From Arthrobacter rhizophilus (lineage in GTDB: Bacteria > Actinomycetota > Actinomycetes > Actinomycetales > Micrococcaceae): DNA of 64,000 nucleotides. Of this stretch, positions 50,518 to 58,725 are shown piece by piece. Position 1 is the stretch's first letter; every line of letters starts with the position of its first letter. The notes beneath the pieces are model-generated. The model worked only from the letters and a program-made list of their open reading frames with translations, did no database searches and had not been told where the DNA came from. Both the position numbers and the translations under genes were made by a program. The stretch lies in contig NZ_JAPFFT010000006.1 of the NCBI RefSeq assembly GCF_026241105.1, forward strand, positions 118,728-182,727, in the 5' to 3' direction.

Positions 50518-51551
50518 GAGTTCAGCTCCTGGACGATGATCGGGAAGGTATCCCGCCACGCCCGGGCGCCGAAGAAGACGTCCAGATGGCCGTAGCCGGG
50601 AATGAGATGCAGCGAATCCTTGCCGGGCCTGTGGGCTTGGAAGAACTCGAAGGTGCGCTCCTGGCTTTCCGGCAGGAAGCAGAGGTTGTCCTTGCCCGCC
50701 ATGAAGACGAACCGTGCGTCGGTTTGCGGCGCCTGGGCCACGAAGTTCTCCGGGAGCTCGGGGTGGGTGCCTGCCGCCACCATGTGTCCGGCCTTGATGC
50801 TGCGGCCCATTTCCTCGAAGAAGCTCACCGGTACCTCGGCAAACTCGCCCTTGAGCCATTCGTGCGTGGCGTCGTCGAGGTTTTCATGGGACCACAGGGC
50901 CGGCCTGCCGCTGCCGTAGGTGAAGCTGACCATCTTGCAGACCGTGTTGTTGCATTCGTGGTGGCCGGCCTTGACCAGGAAGCGGATGAGGCGGGTGAAG
51001 TAGCCCTCGGACTTGTAGGCCCACGACGGCGACAAATAGGGAGTGAACAGCTTCACCACGGGCGTCAGGTAGTCGATCTTGAGCCGCGAGAACACCGGAA
51101 CCACCGGATGCAGGGACACCGCGTTGGAGATGATGGTGTCCACTTGCGGCAGCAGCCCCGCCACGGCAGACATGGCGAACGACGTGGAGCCCTGGCAATG
51201 GATCACGGCCTTGAGGGTCTCGGCGCCGGTGGCCCGGAGCACGTGCTCGACGGCGGCAGGATGGTCGTAGACAGCGGCGTCACCTAGCGTCCACGAAAGG
51301 GGGTCGAGGTCGATCGAGGCGCGCCAGTTGAGCATCCAGACGTCCCAACCGTCCTCCAGCAGCACATCGACCACGGTGGTGGGGACTGGCGGCCGAAAGA
51401 GTTCTGCGCGTACTCCCGATCCATGGACCAGCAGCACAGGCCCCTTGCCGGGGTTGACCGGAGAAGTCACGTGCACAAGGCTGAGCGGCGTGTCGTCGCG
51501 TGCCCGGAAGGGGATGACCTCGGTGTGGTGCTCGGCCCGGGTGACAGTCAT
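50514..51551 (-). CDS. Alpha/beta hydrolase with Cys at the nucleophile elbow
   Basis: The 345-residue protein has the alpha/beta-hydrolase fold: VLLVHGSGVRAELF (oxyanion region, about 38-52), DVWMLNWRASIDL, the nucleophile elbow VIHCQGSTSFAM (about 114-125), VFMAGKDN (acid region) and YGHLDVFFG (catalytic His). The elbow position normally Ser (GxSxG) is Cys in HCQG, as in PHA synthases and dienelactone hydrolase. The sequence around VHGSG and LNWRAS recalls the hydrolase half of large GMC-hydrolase fusion proteins (my recollection). Thioesterase, acyltransferase or polymerase-like chemistry is possible. Both ends overlap neighbours by four bases. Confidence 0.85.
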   Translation of the reverse strand: MTVTRAEHHTEVIPFRARDDTPLSLVHVTSPVNPGKGPVLLVHGSGVRAELFRPPVPTTVVDVLLEDGWDVWMLNWRASIDLDPLSWTLGDAAVYDHPAAVEHVLRATGAETLKAVIHCQGSTSFAMSAVAGLLPQVDTIISNAVSLHPVVPVFSRLKIDYLTPVVKLFTPYLSPSWAYKSEGYFTRLIRFLVKAGHHECNNTVCKMVSFTYGSGRPALWSHENLDDATHEWLKGEFAEVPVSFFEEMGRSIKAGHMVAAGTHPELPENFVAQAPQTDARFVFMAGKDNLCFLPESQERTFEFFQAHRPGKDSLHLIPGYGHLDVFFGARAWRDTFPIIVQELNS

Positions 51552-53566
51552 GGTGAAATTCCTTCCCGGGAGATGGAGATGGGCGTTTCAAGTAGCCGGA
51601 CTGCCGGGAGCCCGGCGGCGGTGCCGCCCTTGGCCGGCACCGGACGGACGCCGTCGGACGTGGTTTCCAGTGCCCAATCGCGGCAGATTTCATCGATGGC
51701 CAGCGGGTACACCGTGAGCGCGCCGTCGGGGGCCAAGTGGATGCGCAGGAAACCCTTGTGGTCCTCCACCGACTGGCCGGACATCATCCAGGTGGCCACC
51801 TCACCGCCGCGGGTGCCTAGGATGAAGAGGGCAAAGGCCTCACTGCCGAGGACCCAGCCGCTCACGAAGGTGACCGCGAGGGCGAAAAGGGCACCCAGGA
51901 ATTGAGGCCAACCGGGAGGCCAGTGCAGGACTGCGACAACCACCAGGCCCACTCCCATGGCGGTGAGTTGGTACAGCACTCCGCGCAGGAAGGTGACAAG
52001 GCCTTTGCGGTCCCGGATCACCGATGAAGTGCCGAACAATTTCCAGAGCAATGCCAGCGCGCCGAGCACTACAAGCGGTCCCAACACGCCGAAGATCAAC
52101 GGCCGGGCCAGGCCGGCCCCTTCAAGGGAACCCAGGGTGTCCATGAGCGACCGGCCGCGGAAGCTGCTGAAGACAGTCCATCCAGCCAGGAAGAAGAGCA
52201 CGTGGATCAGTCCCAGAAGCGGTCCGAAGCCCGGATTCCGGGCAGGAAGCCAAAACGGGGAGAACGGGTTGGCGAGCCGGCGCCCCAGTTTCCGGCCGTC
52301 GTCACAGCTGGGGTAGCTGACCGGGGTCCGGCTGAACTTACGGCCGCCCGAGCCGAGGTCCGGCGTCGGGAGCGACGCCGAGACGTTCGGCGATGTGATG
52401 GGCGTCGGCAGGATGATTTTCTCGGGAAGTTCCGAAGTGTCAGCGAGGTAGGCGCCGCCCAGCCCGCACGTGACTAGCTGCGTCCTCAACCCCTCTGGGA
52501 CCGCACCGCTTCCATCTCCGGGCACGTCTTGCTCGAAGCGCGAGTAATGGTGCAGGTCCCCGCTGAGCCAGAGGCGGACAGAGGCGCCGGTATTCTCGAA
52601 GCTGCCCGTGGCCGGGTTGAAGCGGCGGCGCAAGTAGTCCTGCTCGAAGAAGTTGACTTGGCGGAAGGCGCTCGCCGACGGGGAATCGGAATAGACCCAA
52701 TACGGCGAAGCCAGGCACAAAATAATGGCATCGCCCGGCTGCAGTTGCGTGGTGACGTTCTTGTAGAAGTACTCCAGTTGCGGCTCATCAATGTACTGGC
52801 CAAGTTGGCTGTCCAGGCCAAGCACCCACCAGCCAGGGCTGCCGGGGCCGCCGGTGAGCCGCACGCCGAAATAGCTGCGGCTCTGGACCGTACGCCAGGC
52901 TCCGATGCTGCGCTGCCTCGTGAACAGCCGGATGAAGGAAGTCAGTCCGTCGTACCAGTCGTGGTTCCCGGGCAACGCCAGCATCAACGTGGCAGGCGGA
53001 CAGGTGCCGGGCGGCGGAGCTGCCGAGTCGCCGGGCTCGGGAGCCGGGAACGCCTTGCGGTAGGGACCCACCATCTTGTCCTCGTAGCGTTCCGGCGAAG
53101 CCACGGGATAGACCTCGTCGCCGCCAAGCACCAGCACGTTGCCCCGCGGCAGCGTGTCTCCGGCTACCTCGAGCCTCTCCTGGGCGAGCAGAAGAGCCAC
53201 CGAGTAGGTCGCGTCGAAGCCGTCACCAAGGTCGGCAGTGAAATCGAGCCACAATTCCTTAGCCTGCGTTGCGGCCACTTGTGCCAGCGCTTCGTCCCGG
53301 CTCCGAAGTTCGTCTGGTGCGGGCAGGCCTTTGTCCATGACGGCCGGTTGCGCTGCCTGGCCGGGCAACGGGAGCCGGTCAAGATAGAGCGGCTCACCGG
53401 GGAGTCCGGCTTCGAGCTCGCGTTTGTCGCCGAAATCGGCGAAGAGGGTTGCCGCCGCGACTTTGAGTCCGGTGCGGCCCAGGGCGATGGGCGAGAGCCA
53501 GCGGACAGCATCGCGGGGCGTAAACCCCAGCTCGGCGCTGTGTTGTGCAAGCTCCCAGTGCTTCAT
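51548..53566 (-). CDS. Calcineurin-like metallophosphoesterase with C-terminal membrane region
   Basis: The 672-residue protein starts at ATG 53566 (MKHWELAQHSAE). The metallophosphoesterase core has LVLGGDEVYPVAS (about 147), LALPGNHDWYDG (about 200) and WLSGDLHHYSRFE (about 335), matching the metal-ligand motifs GD, GNHD and GDxHH. A Pro/Ser-rich stretch (about 380-430) leads to four membrane segments (about 455-590) and a soluble tail. The fusion of a phosphoesterase with a membrane domain is unusual; which side of the membrane the catalytic part faces is unclear. It overlaps both neighbours by four bases in the operon. Substrate unknown. Confidence 0.85.
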   Translation of the reverse strand: MKHWELAQHSAELGFTPRDAVRWLSPIALGRTGLKVAAATLFADFGDKRELEAGLPGEPLYLDRLPLPGQAAQPAVMDKGLPAPDELRSRDEALAQVAATQAKELWLDFTADLGDGFDATYSVALLLAQERLEVAGDTLPRGNVLVLGGDEVYPVASPERYEDKMVGPYRKAFPAPEPGDSAAPPPGTCPPATLMLALPGNHDWYDGLTSFIRLFTRQRSIGAWRTVQSRSYFGVRLTGGPGSPGWWVLGLDSQLGQYIDEPQLEYFYKNVTTQLQPGDAIILCLASPYWVYSDSPSASAFRQVNFFEQDYLRRRFNPATGSFENTGASVRLWLSGDLHHYSRFEQDVPGDGSGAVPEGLRTQLVTCGLGGAYLADTSELPEKIILPTPITSPNVSASLPTPDLGSGGRKFSRTPVSYPSCDDGRKLGRRLANPFSPFWLPARNPGFGPLLGLIHVLFFLAGWTVFSSFRGRSLMDTLGSLEGAGLARPLIFGVLGPLVVLGALALLWKLFGTSSVIRDRKGLVTFLRGVLYQLTAMGVGLVVVAVLHWPPGWPQFLGALFALAVTFVSGWVLGSEAFALFILGTRGGEVATWMMSGQSVEDHKGFLRIHLAPDGALTVYPLAIDEICRDWALETTSDGVRPVPAKGGTAAGLPAVRLLETPISISREGISP

Positions 53567-56244
53567 GATCGTTGCCGGAAGGGGTACGGAATCTTGGAGA
53601 CAGTGCGCCCGTAGACCTGCCAGAGCTCGCCCAGGAACAATTTCCCGAACGCCGTGAGCCCAGCCGCCGGAGCCGGGCCCACAGCCCGGAAAGTGGTGAG
53701 CTGCCGTGCGAAGTCCAGCGGCCTGATGTGCAGTATCCCGGCGCCGACGACGGCGGGATCGTCGTCGTGCTTCCTCGCCGCTGCGGCCGGTTCCGGCGGC
53801 GGGACATGTCCCCTCAGGATCGTGGCATACAGGATGGTGGTGTCCGGCCAGACGTCGAAGCCGGTCCCGTTGTGGATGAGCTTGTAACCGGTGAACGTCA
53901 GCGGGGTGCCCCCCGGATCGCGCAGCCAGAGCCGGTACAGCATGCGCCTGCTCGGCGTGCCGTCTGGAGACTTGTCCTCCACGAAGAGGTTGAACCAACC
54001 CTTCTCCACCGGCAATCGTCCACCGAACTGGTCCGCCAGCACATAACCTTCGGCAGTGGCAGGGTGGGCCGGATCTGCGACGAACGCGTCGATGTCCTTC
54101 GCCGTGATGGTCAGCTCAAACATGATCCGCCGCCCCCGGTCGCGGCCCAGGCTGCGGCCCTTTTCGGGATCGGACAGGCCAGGGCTGAACCAGCCGTGCA
54201 TCTGCTCTGTGAAGCTGACTGAGGTGAGACTGACCGAGGTGGAACTGACTGAGGTGGAACTGGCGGAGGCTTCCATTGGTCCGGCGCTTGCTCCGTGTGG
54301 ATCAAGACCGCGAACCTGCTGGGTTGTGGCGGATCCCGCCGCGTAGGCCGGCTTTTCCTTGCGGCCCGAGATGCCTTTGGTGGCGTCGGGGGCAAGCGCT
54401 CGGGGTGCGGTTTCGGCTTGGTCGACGACGGCGGCCGCAGCAACGGGCGGGCTCTGCGCGGGCACTATGCCTCCGCGCTCCCCGGAAACTGCGGCTCCGG
54501 TGACGGCCCCCAGGCTGTCCGCGTCAAGGATGTGCCGGCATGCCCGCTCCGCGAAGGCCGCAATAGTCAGGGAAGGATTCGCTCCCACCGGCCCGGGCAT
54601 CGCAGCACCGTCCACCACGTGCAGGCCGGGGTAGCCGAACACTTCGCCGTATTCATCGCACACGCCCTCGGAGGGATTCCTACCGGAGGGGGAACCCCCG
54701 ATCGGGTGCACGGTGATGACCCTTTTGGCCCACCACAATGGATTGTCCACGAAGTTTCCGTCCAGCTGCCCGGCGATGTCCTCCATCGTCTTCTGCACCC
54801 TGCTGAAGTAGCTGTTGGACGAGGACAGGGTCCAGTCGATGGCGAGCCTGCCATCCTGCAGGCTCATCACGCCGTCGGGGATGTCGCGCCCCATACCCAG
54901 CAACGGAACAGAGCTGCTCGAGTGGCGTCCGTCGCCCAGCGCCGCGGCCAGGTCGGCGGAGATGTTGGAATGGTGGCCTTCAAACAGCCGGTCCTTGAGG
55001 ATTTGGGCAGCCATCCTGGCGGTGCGGCGGGCCACTTGGCCGAGCTGGGCGGTTTCGATCAACCAGTTGATGAAGGCCGGATATCCGGCATCCTCCACGA
55101 AGTACCCTCGGCCCGAGCCGCCGTCCACCGTATCCGGAACGCGGATGGCCGTGGTGATGACCGGGCCGCGGCTGCCCGAAAGCGTCCGGACACCCGGTGT
55201 GCCTCCGTGACCGTTCGGTGGGCCGGCCTCCCCGGTTTTCGCATCCATGATGAGGGTCAGGAGGTCTCCATTGCCGCTGAACCTCGTGCCGAGGGTTTCG
55301 CTGAGCCCTGGCAAGGAAGCCCGGTTGCGCAGGAGCAGGAAGTTGCTGCCAAAGGTGCCTGCCCCGAGGACCAGGCGACGGCAGCGGATGAACCGCTCGC
55401 GCAGCAGCGCGCCGGGTTCCTGGGGATCATGGACAACGTAGCGGACCTCGTAGCCGCCGCGCTGAAGTCCGTTGCCGTGTAGCGGGCGGATGCCGCGCAC
55501 ATCGTGGAAGGTGCGCAGATCTGCTCCCGCGCGTTTCGCCGCGGACAGATAGTTGTGGTCCAGCGTGTTTTTGGCGCCGACGTTGCAGCCGATATCGCAC
55601 TCGCCGCAAAGGAGGCAGGTGGTCCTGACGGTGCCATCGCCGTGGACGCTGCCGTACGGAGCGGCGGGCAGCGGCTGGTTGCTGCGGGGTTCGGCGCCGG
55701 GGCCGGTGGCAAACGTCACGGCGATGGGAGGCCGCGTGATGGCCAAACCCAAGGCGGCGGCGCTCGCCTCCATGGCGTTCGTCTTGGGGGTGTCCCGGTA
55801 GGGGTAGGGGACCGGTTGGAGCATCTTTTCGGCGTCGCCATAGAACGGTTCCAGGTCCTCATAGCTGAACGGCCAGTTCTCATAGCCGCCTCCAGGCACC
55901 GGTGATTCCTTGACGAACCACTTGGGGTCCTTGCGCAGCAGGACGTTGGCGTAGATGAGGGAGCCGCCACCCAATCCACTGGAGACCAGGCCTTCCGTCC
56001 CGCGGAACGTCCAGGCGTCGAACAATCCGTAGAGGCCACGGTCAGGGTCCCAGAAATTGCGGCCCATTTCCGATGGAGTGCGGGCGAAGCTCCCCGGCGG
56101 ATAAGCCTTGCCGCGTTCCATGAGGACTACGGATTTGCCGCCCTCCGCCAGCCGCAGGGCAGCGACGGACCCGCCGAAACCGGAACCCACCACCACGGCG
56201 TCGACGGTCTCGATACCACTTTCCCTGGTCCCCAGACGAACCAT
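53563..56244 (-). CDS. GMC-type oxidoreductase (cholesterol-oxidase-like) with C-terminal accessory domain
   Basis: The 893-residue flavoenzyme has the FAD motif DAVVVGSGFGGSVAALRLAE (about 15-34), a GLGGGSLIYANV motif, a Cys-rich block TCLLCGECDIGCNVGAKNT (about 208), and a C-terminal GMC signature HPIGGSPSGRNP with VVDGAAMPGPVGANPSLTI (about 510-550). After about 570 an Ala/Ser/Thr linker with repeated SSTSV/SLTSV units joins a domain of about 190 residues (starting MFELTITAKDIDAF) that is not part of standard GMC enzymes. Such enzymes oxidise sterol-like or other alcohols. ATG 56244 has GAGGAA upstream. It is the first gene of the seven-gene operon and sets its likely role in lipid alcohol oxidation. 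Confidence 0.88.
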   Translation of the reverse strand: MVRLGTRESGIETVDAVVVGSGFGGSVAALRLAEGGKSVVLMERGKAYPPGSFARTPSEMGRNFWDPDRGLYGLFDAWTFRGTEGLVSSGLGGGSLIYANVLLRKDPKWFVKESPVPGGGYENWPFSYEDLEPFYGDAEKMLQPVPYPYRDTPKTNAMEASAAALGLAITRPPIAVTFATGPGAEPRSNQPLPAAPYGSVHGDGTVRTTCLLCGECDIGCNVGAKNTLDHNYLSAAKRAGADLRTFHDVRGIRPLHGNGLQRGGYEVRYVVHDPQEPGALLRERFIRCRRLVLGAGTFGSNFLLLRNRASLPGLSETLGTRFSGNGDLLTLIMDAKTGEAGPPNGHGGTPGVRTLSGSRGPVITTAIRVPDTVDGGSGRGYFVEDAGYPAFINWLIETAQLGQVARRTARMAAQILKDRLFEGHHSNISADLAAALGDGRHSSSSVPLLGMGRDIPDGVMSLQDGRLAIDWTLSSSNSYFSRVQKTMEDIAGQLDGNFVDNPLWWAKRVITVHPIGGSPSGRNPSEGVCDEYGEVFGYPGLHVVDGAAMPGPVGANPSLTIAAFAERACRHILDADSLGAVTGAAVSGERGGIVPAQSPPVAAAAVVDQAETAPRALAPDATKGISGRKEKPAYAAGSATTQQVRGLDPHGASAGPMEASASSTSVSSTSVSLTSVSFTEQMHGWFSPGLSDPEKGRSLGRDRGRRIMFELTITAKDIDAFVADPAHPATAEGYVLADQFGGRLPVEKGWFNLFVEDKSPDGTPSRRMLYRLWLRDPGGTPLTFTGYKLIHNGTGFDVWPDTTILYATILRGHVPPPEPAAAARKHDDDPAVVGAGILHIRPLDFARQLTTFRAVGPAPAAGLTAFGKLFLGELWQVYGRTVSKIPYPFRQRS

Positions 56245-56514
56245 GGCCGTTCCTCTCACAGGAGAGCTGACCTGGAGTCACCCGGACGTAGCCGAACGAT
56301 GCCTCCGTGGACTATGGCCCCATGTTCCCACCGGGCCGCGAATCTGTCCATGGTCTGGAGTTATTACTCGCATTGCTTTAAGACGCTCGCTCACCTATGG
56401 GCCCAAATCGCCGAACCCTCTTGCACATGATGTGAATAGCAGTTCGTCTTTTTGCTGGAAGATCCGCAGGAGGATCGGCCAAAACCGGCCCAAAAGTGAG
56501 CGAGGATCGCAGGC

Positions 56515-57675
56515 TTAGACGCGGAGCCGGTAGCCCCGTTTCACCACGGTTTCCACGAGCGTTCCGTCCGGCAGGGAGGACCGCAAACGGCTCACTGTCA
56601 TGTCCAGGGCGTGGACCGAGCCCCGCAATTCCAAAAGGTCGGACAGTGCTTCGCGGGACAGCACGGCACCGCCTGCTCCCATGAGGGCTCGCAGCAGCAG
56701 CAGCGGAGCGGGGGCCAGTTCCACTACCGAACCATCGATCCTCAAGCAGCGGCCGCGCAGCTCAATATGCCCCGCAGGAGTGTCGAGCCGGCGCACATGG
56801 TTCAGGGCCAGATGCTCAGTGACGAGCCGGATGAGGGCACCCATACGGTAGCGGTCCGGGATGAGGGGGGACAGCCCGGCGTCGATCAGCGGTTGTGCGG
56901 TGACGGGCCCGACGGCGGCAACGGTCACCTGGGTCTTGAGGGCCTCGATCAGCTGGCGGTACAGGCCCATTTCGTGGGCTGTGCTCCACATGGCGTCCAC
57001 TGCCGGCGCGCTCGTGAAGGTGAGCACGTCCAAGTCTCCACTGCAGACGGCTTCGATCAGGCGCGGCAGCTTGTCTTCGCCGTCGGGCTTCACCCAGCGG
57101 TACGGCGTGACAGTGAGGACCGTCGCGCCGGACATGCGGAGGCGCTCAAGCTGGCGGACGTCGGTGTAGCCGTGCAATTGCACGGCGACGGTCTTTCCCC
57201 GGACGCCTTCCTGGAGGAGCATGTCCACCAGTGTGGCGGTGGTTTCGTCGCTGCTGATCCCGACGTCGGCAAGGCCGGCCGCGCGGACGGCACCGCGGGC
57301 TTTCGGTCCCCGCACGAACATGCGGCAGGCCGCCAAAACATCGAGAAGCTGCTCGCCGATGCCGAAAGAGTCCGCGGCCTCGCACCAGCGCCGCATTCCG
57401 TAGGCAGTGGTGGCGATGCAGATATCGGGCTTGGCCGCGATGATCTTCTTCGTGTCCTCGATGAGCGTGATGTCTTCCTGGACCGGTGCGATCTTCAATG
57501 CGGGGGCATGCAGCACGGACGCACCGCGCCGTTCGAGGGCCTCGATCAGGTCGCGCGACCGCCGGTGGGAAGTCACTCCGATGCGGAAACCGTCCAGTGG
57601 CGCATCGTCGTTTGGTCCAGGGGTGGCCAGCGGCGAGCCTGCGTCAACGGAATCAAGGGCGTTCAGAGTGGTCAT
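56515..57675 (-). CDS. Uroporphyrinogen-III synthase domain fused to OmpR-type DNA-binding domain
   Basis: The 386-residue protein has an N-terminal HemD-like domain (about 35-270: GFRIGVTSHRRSRDLIEALE, CIATTAYGMRRW, LTFTSAPAVDAMW, VAAVGPVTAQPL) and a C-terminal winged-helix like OmpR-family regulators (about 300-386: VLSREALSDLLEL, HALDMTVSRLRSSL, TVVKRGYRLRV). HemD closes the tetrapyrrole ring for siroheme; the fused domain suggests a regulator sensing that state or a moonlighting activator. The same architecture is known in mycobacteria (Rv0260c-type). ATG 57675 has AAGGAA upstream. It is downstream of cobA and nirB in one transcript direction. Confidence 0.88.
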   Translation of the reverse strand: MTTLNALDSVDAGSPLATPGPNDDAPLDGFRIGVTSHRRSRDLIEALERRGASVLHAPALKIAPVQEDITLIEDTKKIIAAKPDICIATTAYGMRRWCEAADSFGIGEQLLDVLAACRMFVRGPKARGAVRAAGLADVGISSDETTATLVDMLLQEGVRGKTVAVQLHGYTDVRQLERLRMSGATVLTVTPYRWVKPDGEDKLPRLIEAVCSGDLDVLTFTSAPAVDAMWSTAHEMGLYRQLIEALKTQVTVAAVGPVTAQPLIDAGLSPLIPDRYRMGALIRLVTEHLALNHVRRLDTPAGHIELRGRCLRIDGSVVELAPAPLLLLRALMGAGGAVLSREALSDLLELRGSVHALDMTVSRLRSSLPDGTLVETVVKRGYRLRV

Positions 57676-57685
57676 AGGATTTCCT

Positions 57686-58720
57686 TCAGGCTTCAAGGAG
57701 CGAAGCCGCGAGCCGGCTCAGTTCTGCGGAGGCTTCGGCATGATTGCGGTTGGCTTCGGCCACCCGGACCACCTCGCCGATGACCAGGACGGCCGGGTTG
57801 CTGCAGCCGGAGGCTGCGGATTCGATGGTGCCGAGGTCGGCGATCGTGGTGCGCGGGCCGGGGCGGTAGCCGCGCTCGACGACGGCCACGGGCATTCCGG
57901 CGTCCATTCCCGCCCGGCGCAGGCCGGCCGCCAGCTGCGGCAGGGTCCCGATGCCCATCAGCACCACGATGGTCCCGCCGAGGCCGGCGAGATGGGTATG
58001 TTCCTTTTCGGTCAACGGGGCGTGGCCGGAGACCACGGTGAACATGTGGCTGACTTCGCGGTGGGTGACGGGAATGCCCGCGGCCGCGGGGACGGAGATG
58101 GCGCTCGTGACACCGGAGATGACGCGGACGGGGATGCCTGCCTGGGTGCACGCGGCGACTTCTTCGCCGCCGCGGCCGAACACATAGGGGTCACCGCCCT
58201 TGAGGCGGACAACGTTCTTGCCTGCCAAGGCGGCCGCGACCATGAGCTTCTCAATGTCGCACTGGGCCACTTTGTGATGGCCGGGGCGCTTGCCGACGTC
58301 CACCAGTTCCGCAGAAGTAAGGCGCACCAGTTCCTGATAGGGGGCCAGGCGGTCGTAGAAGACGACGTCGGCGTCCCGCAGCGCGTTGACCGCGCCGACG
58401 GTGAGCAGGTCCAGGGCGCCGGGGCCGCCGCCGACCAGCGTGACATGGCCAGGCTCCCCGGCGGCCGGTTCGGTGGCGATGGGGATCCCGGCTTCCCGGC
58501 AACGTTCGAGCAGCGGCTCCCAACCGGGCTCGCCGTCGTCGACGGCTGCGACGAGGAACGGGCGCTCTGGCAGCGGGCCGTCACCTTCGGCACCGTCCGG
58601 CGTGCTGAGACGGTAGACGACGGCGCCGGCGGCTTCGTAGCGGCGGACGGCTTGCCGGGCGGCGTGGGCCGAACCGGTGACCAGAACGTCGCGGCCGGTG
58701 GGATCAATGGTGAGCTGCAT
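57686..58720 (-). CDS. cobA: Uroporphyrinogen-III C-methyltransferase
   Basis: The enzyme methylates uroporphyrinogen III twice with SAM to give precorrin-2 for siroheme, the NirB cofactor. The 344-residue protein has the SUMT signatures VTLVGGGPGALDLLTVGAVNAL, ADVVFYDRL, VRLKGGDPYVFGRGGEE, PVRVISGVTSAISVPAAAGIP and HREVSHMFTVVSGH. An extra 90-residue N-terminus looks like a decayed CysG-type Rossmann domain (GRDVLVTGSAHAARQAVRRY). ATG 58720 is preferred over TTG 58729, which overlaps the nirB stop. Co-transcribed with nirB and the HemD-like gene. Confidence 0.93.
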   Translation of the reverse strand: MQLTIDPTGRDVLVTGSAHAARQAVRRYEAAGAVVYRLSTPDGAEGDGPLPERPFLVAAVDDGEPGWEPLLERCREAGIPIATEPAAGEPGHVTLVGGGPGALDLLTVGAVNALRDADVVFYDRLAPYQELVRLTSAELVDVGKRPGHHKVAQCDIEKLMVAAALAGKNVVRLKGGDPYVFGRGGEEVAACTQAGIPVRVISGVTSAISVPAAAGIPVTHREVSHMFTVVSGHAPLTEKEHTHLAGLGGTIVVLMGIGTLPQLAAGLRRAGMDAGMPVAVVERGYRPGPRTTIADLGTIESAASGCSNPAVLVIGEVVRVAEANRNHAEASAELSRLAASLLEA

Positions 58721-58725
58721 GGTTG

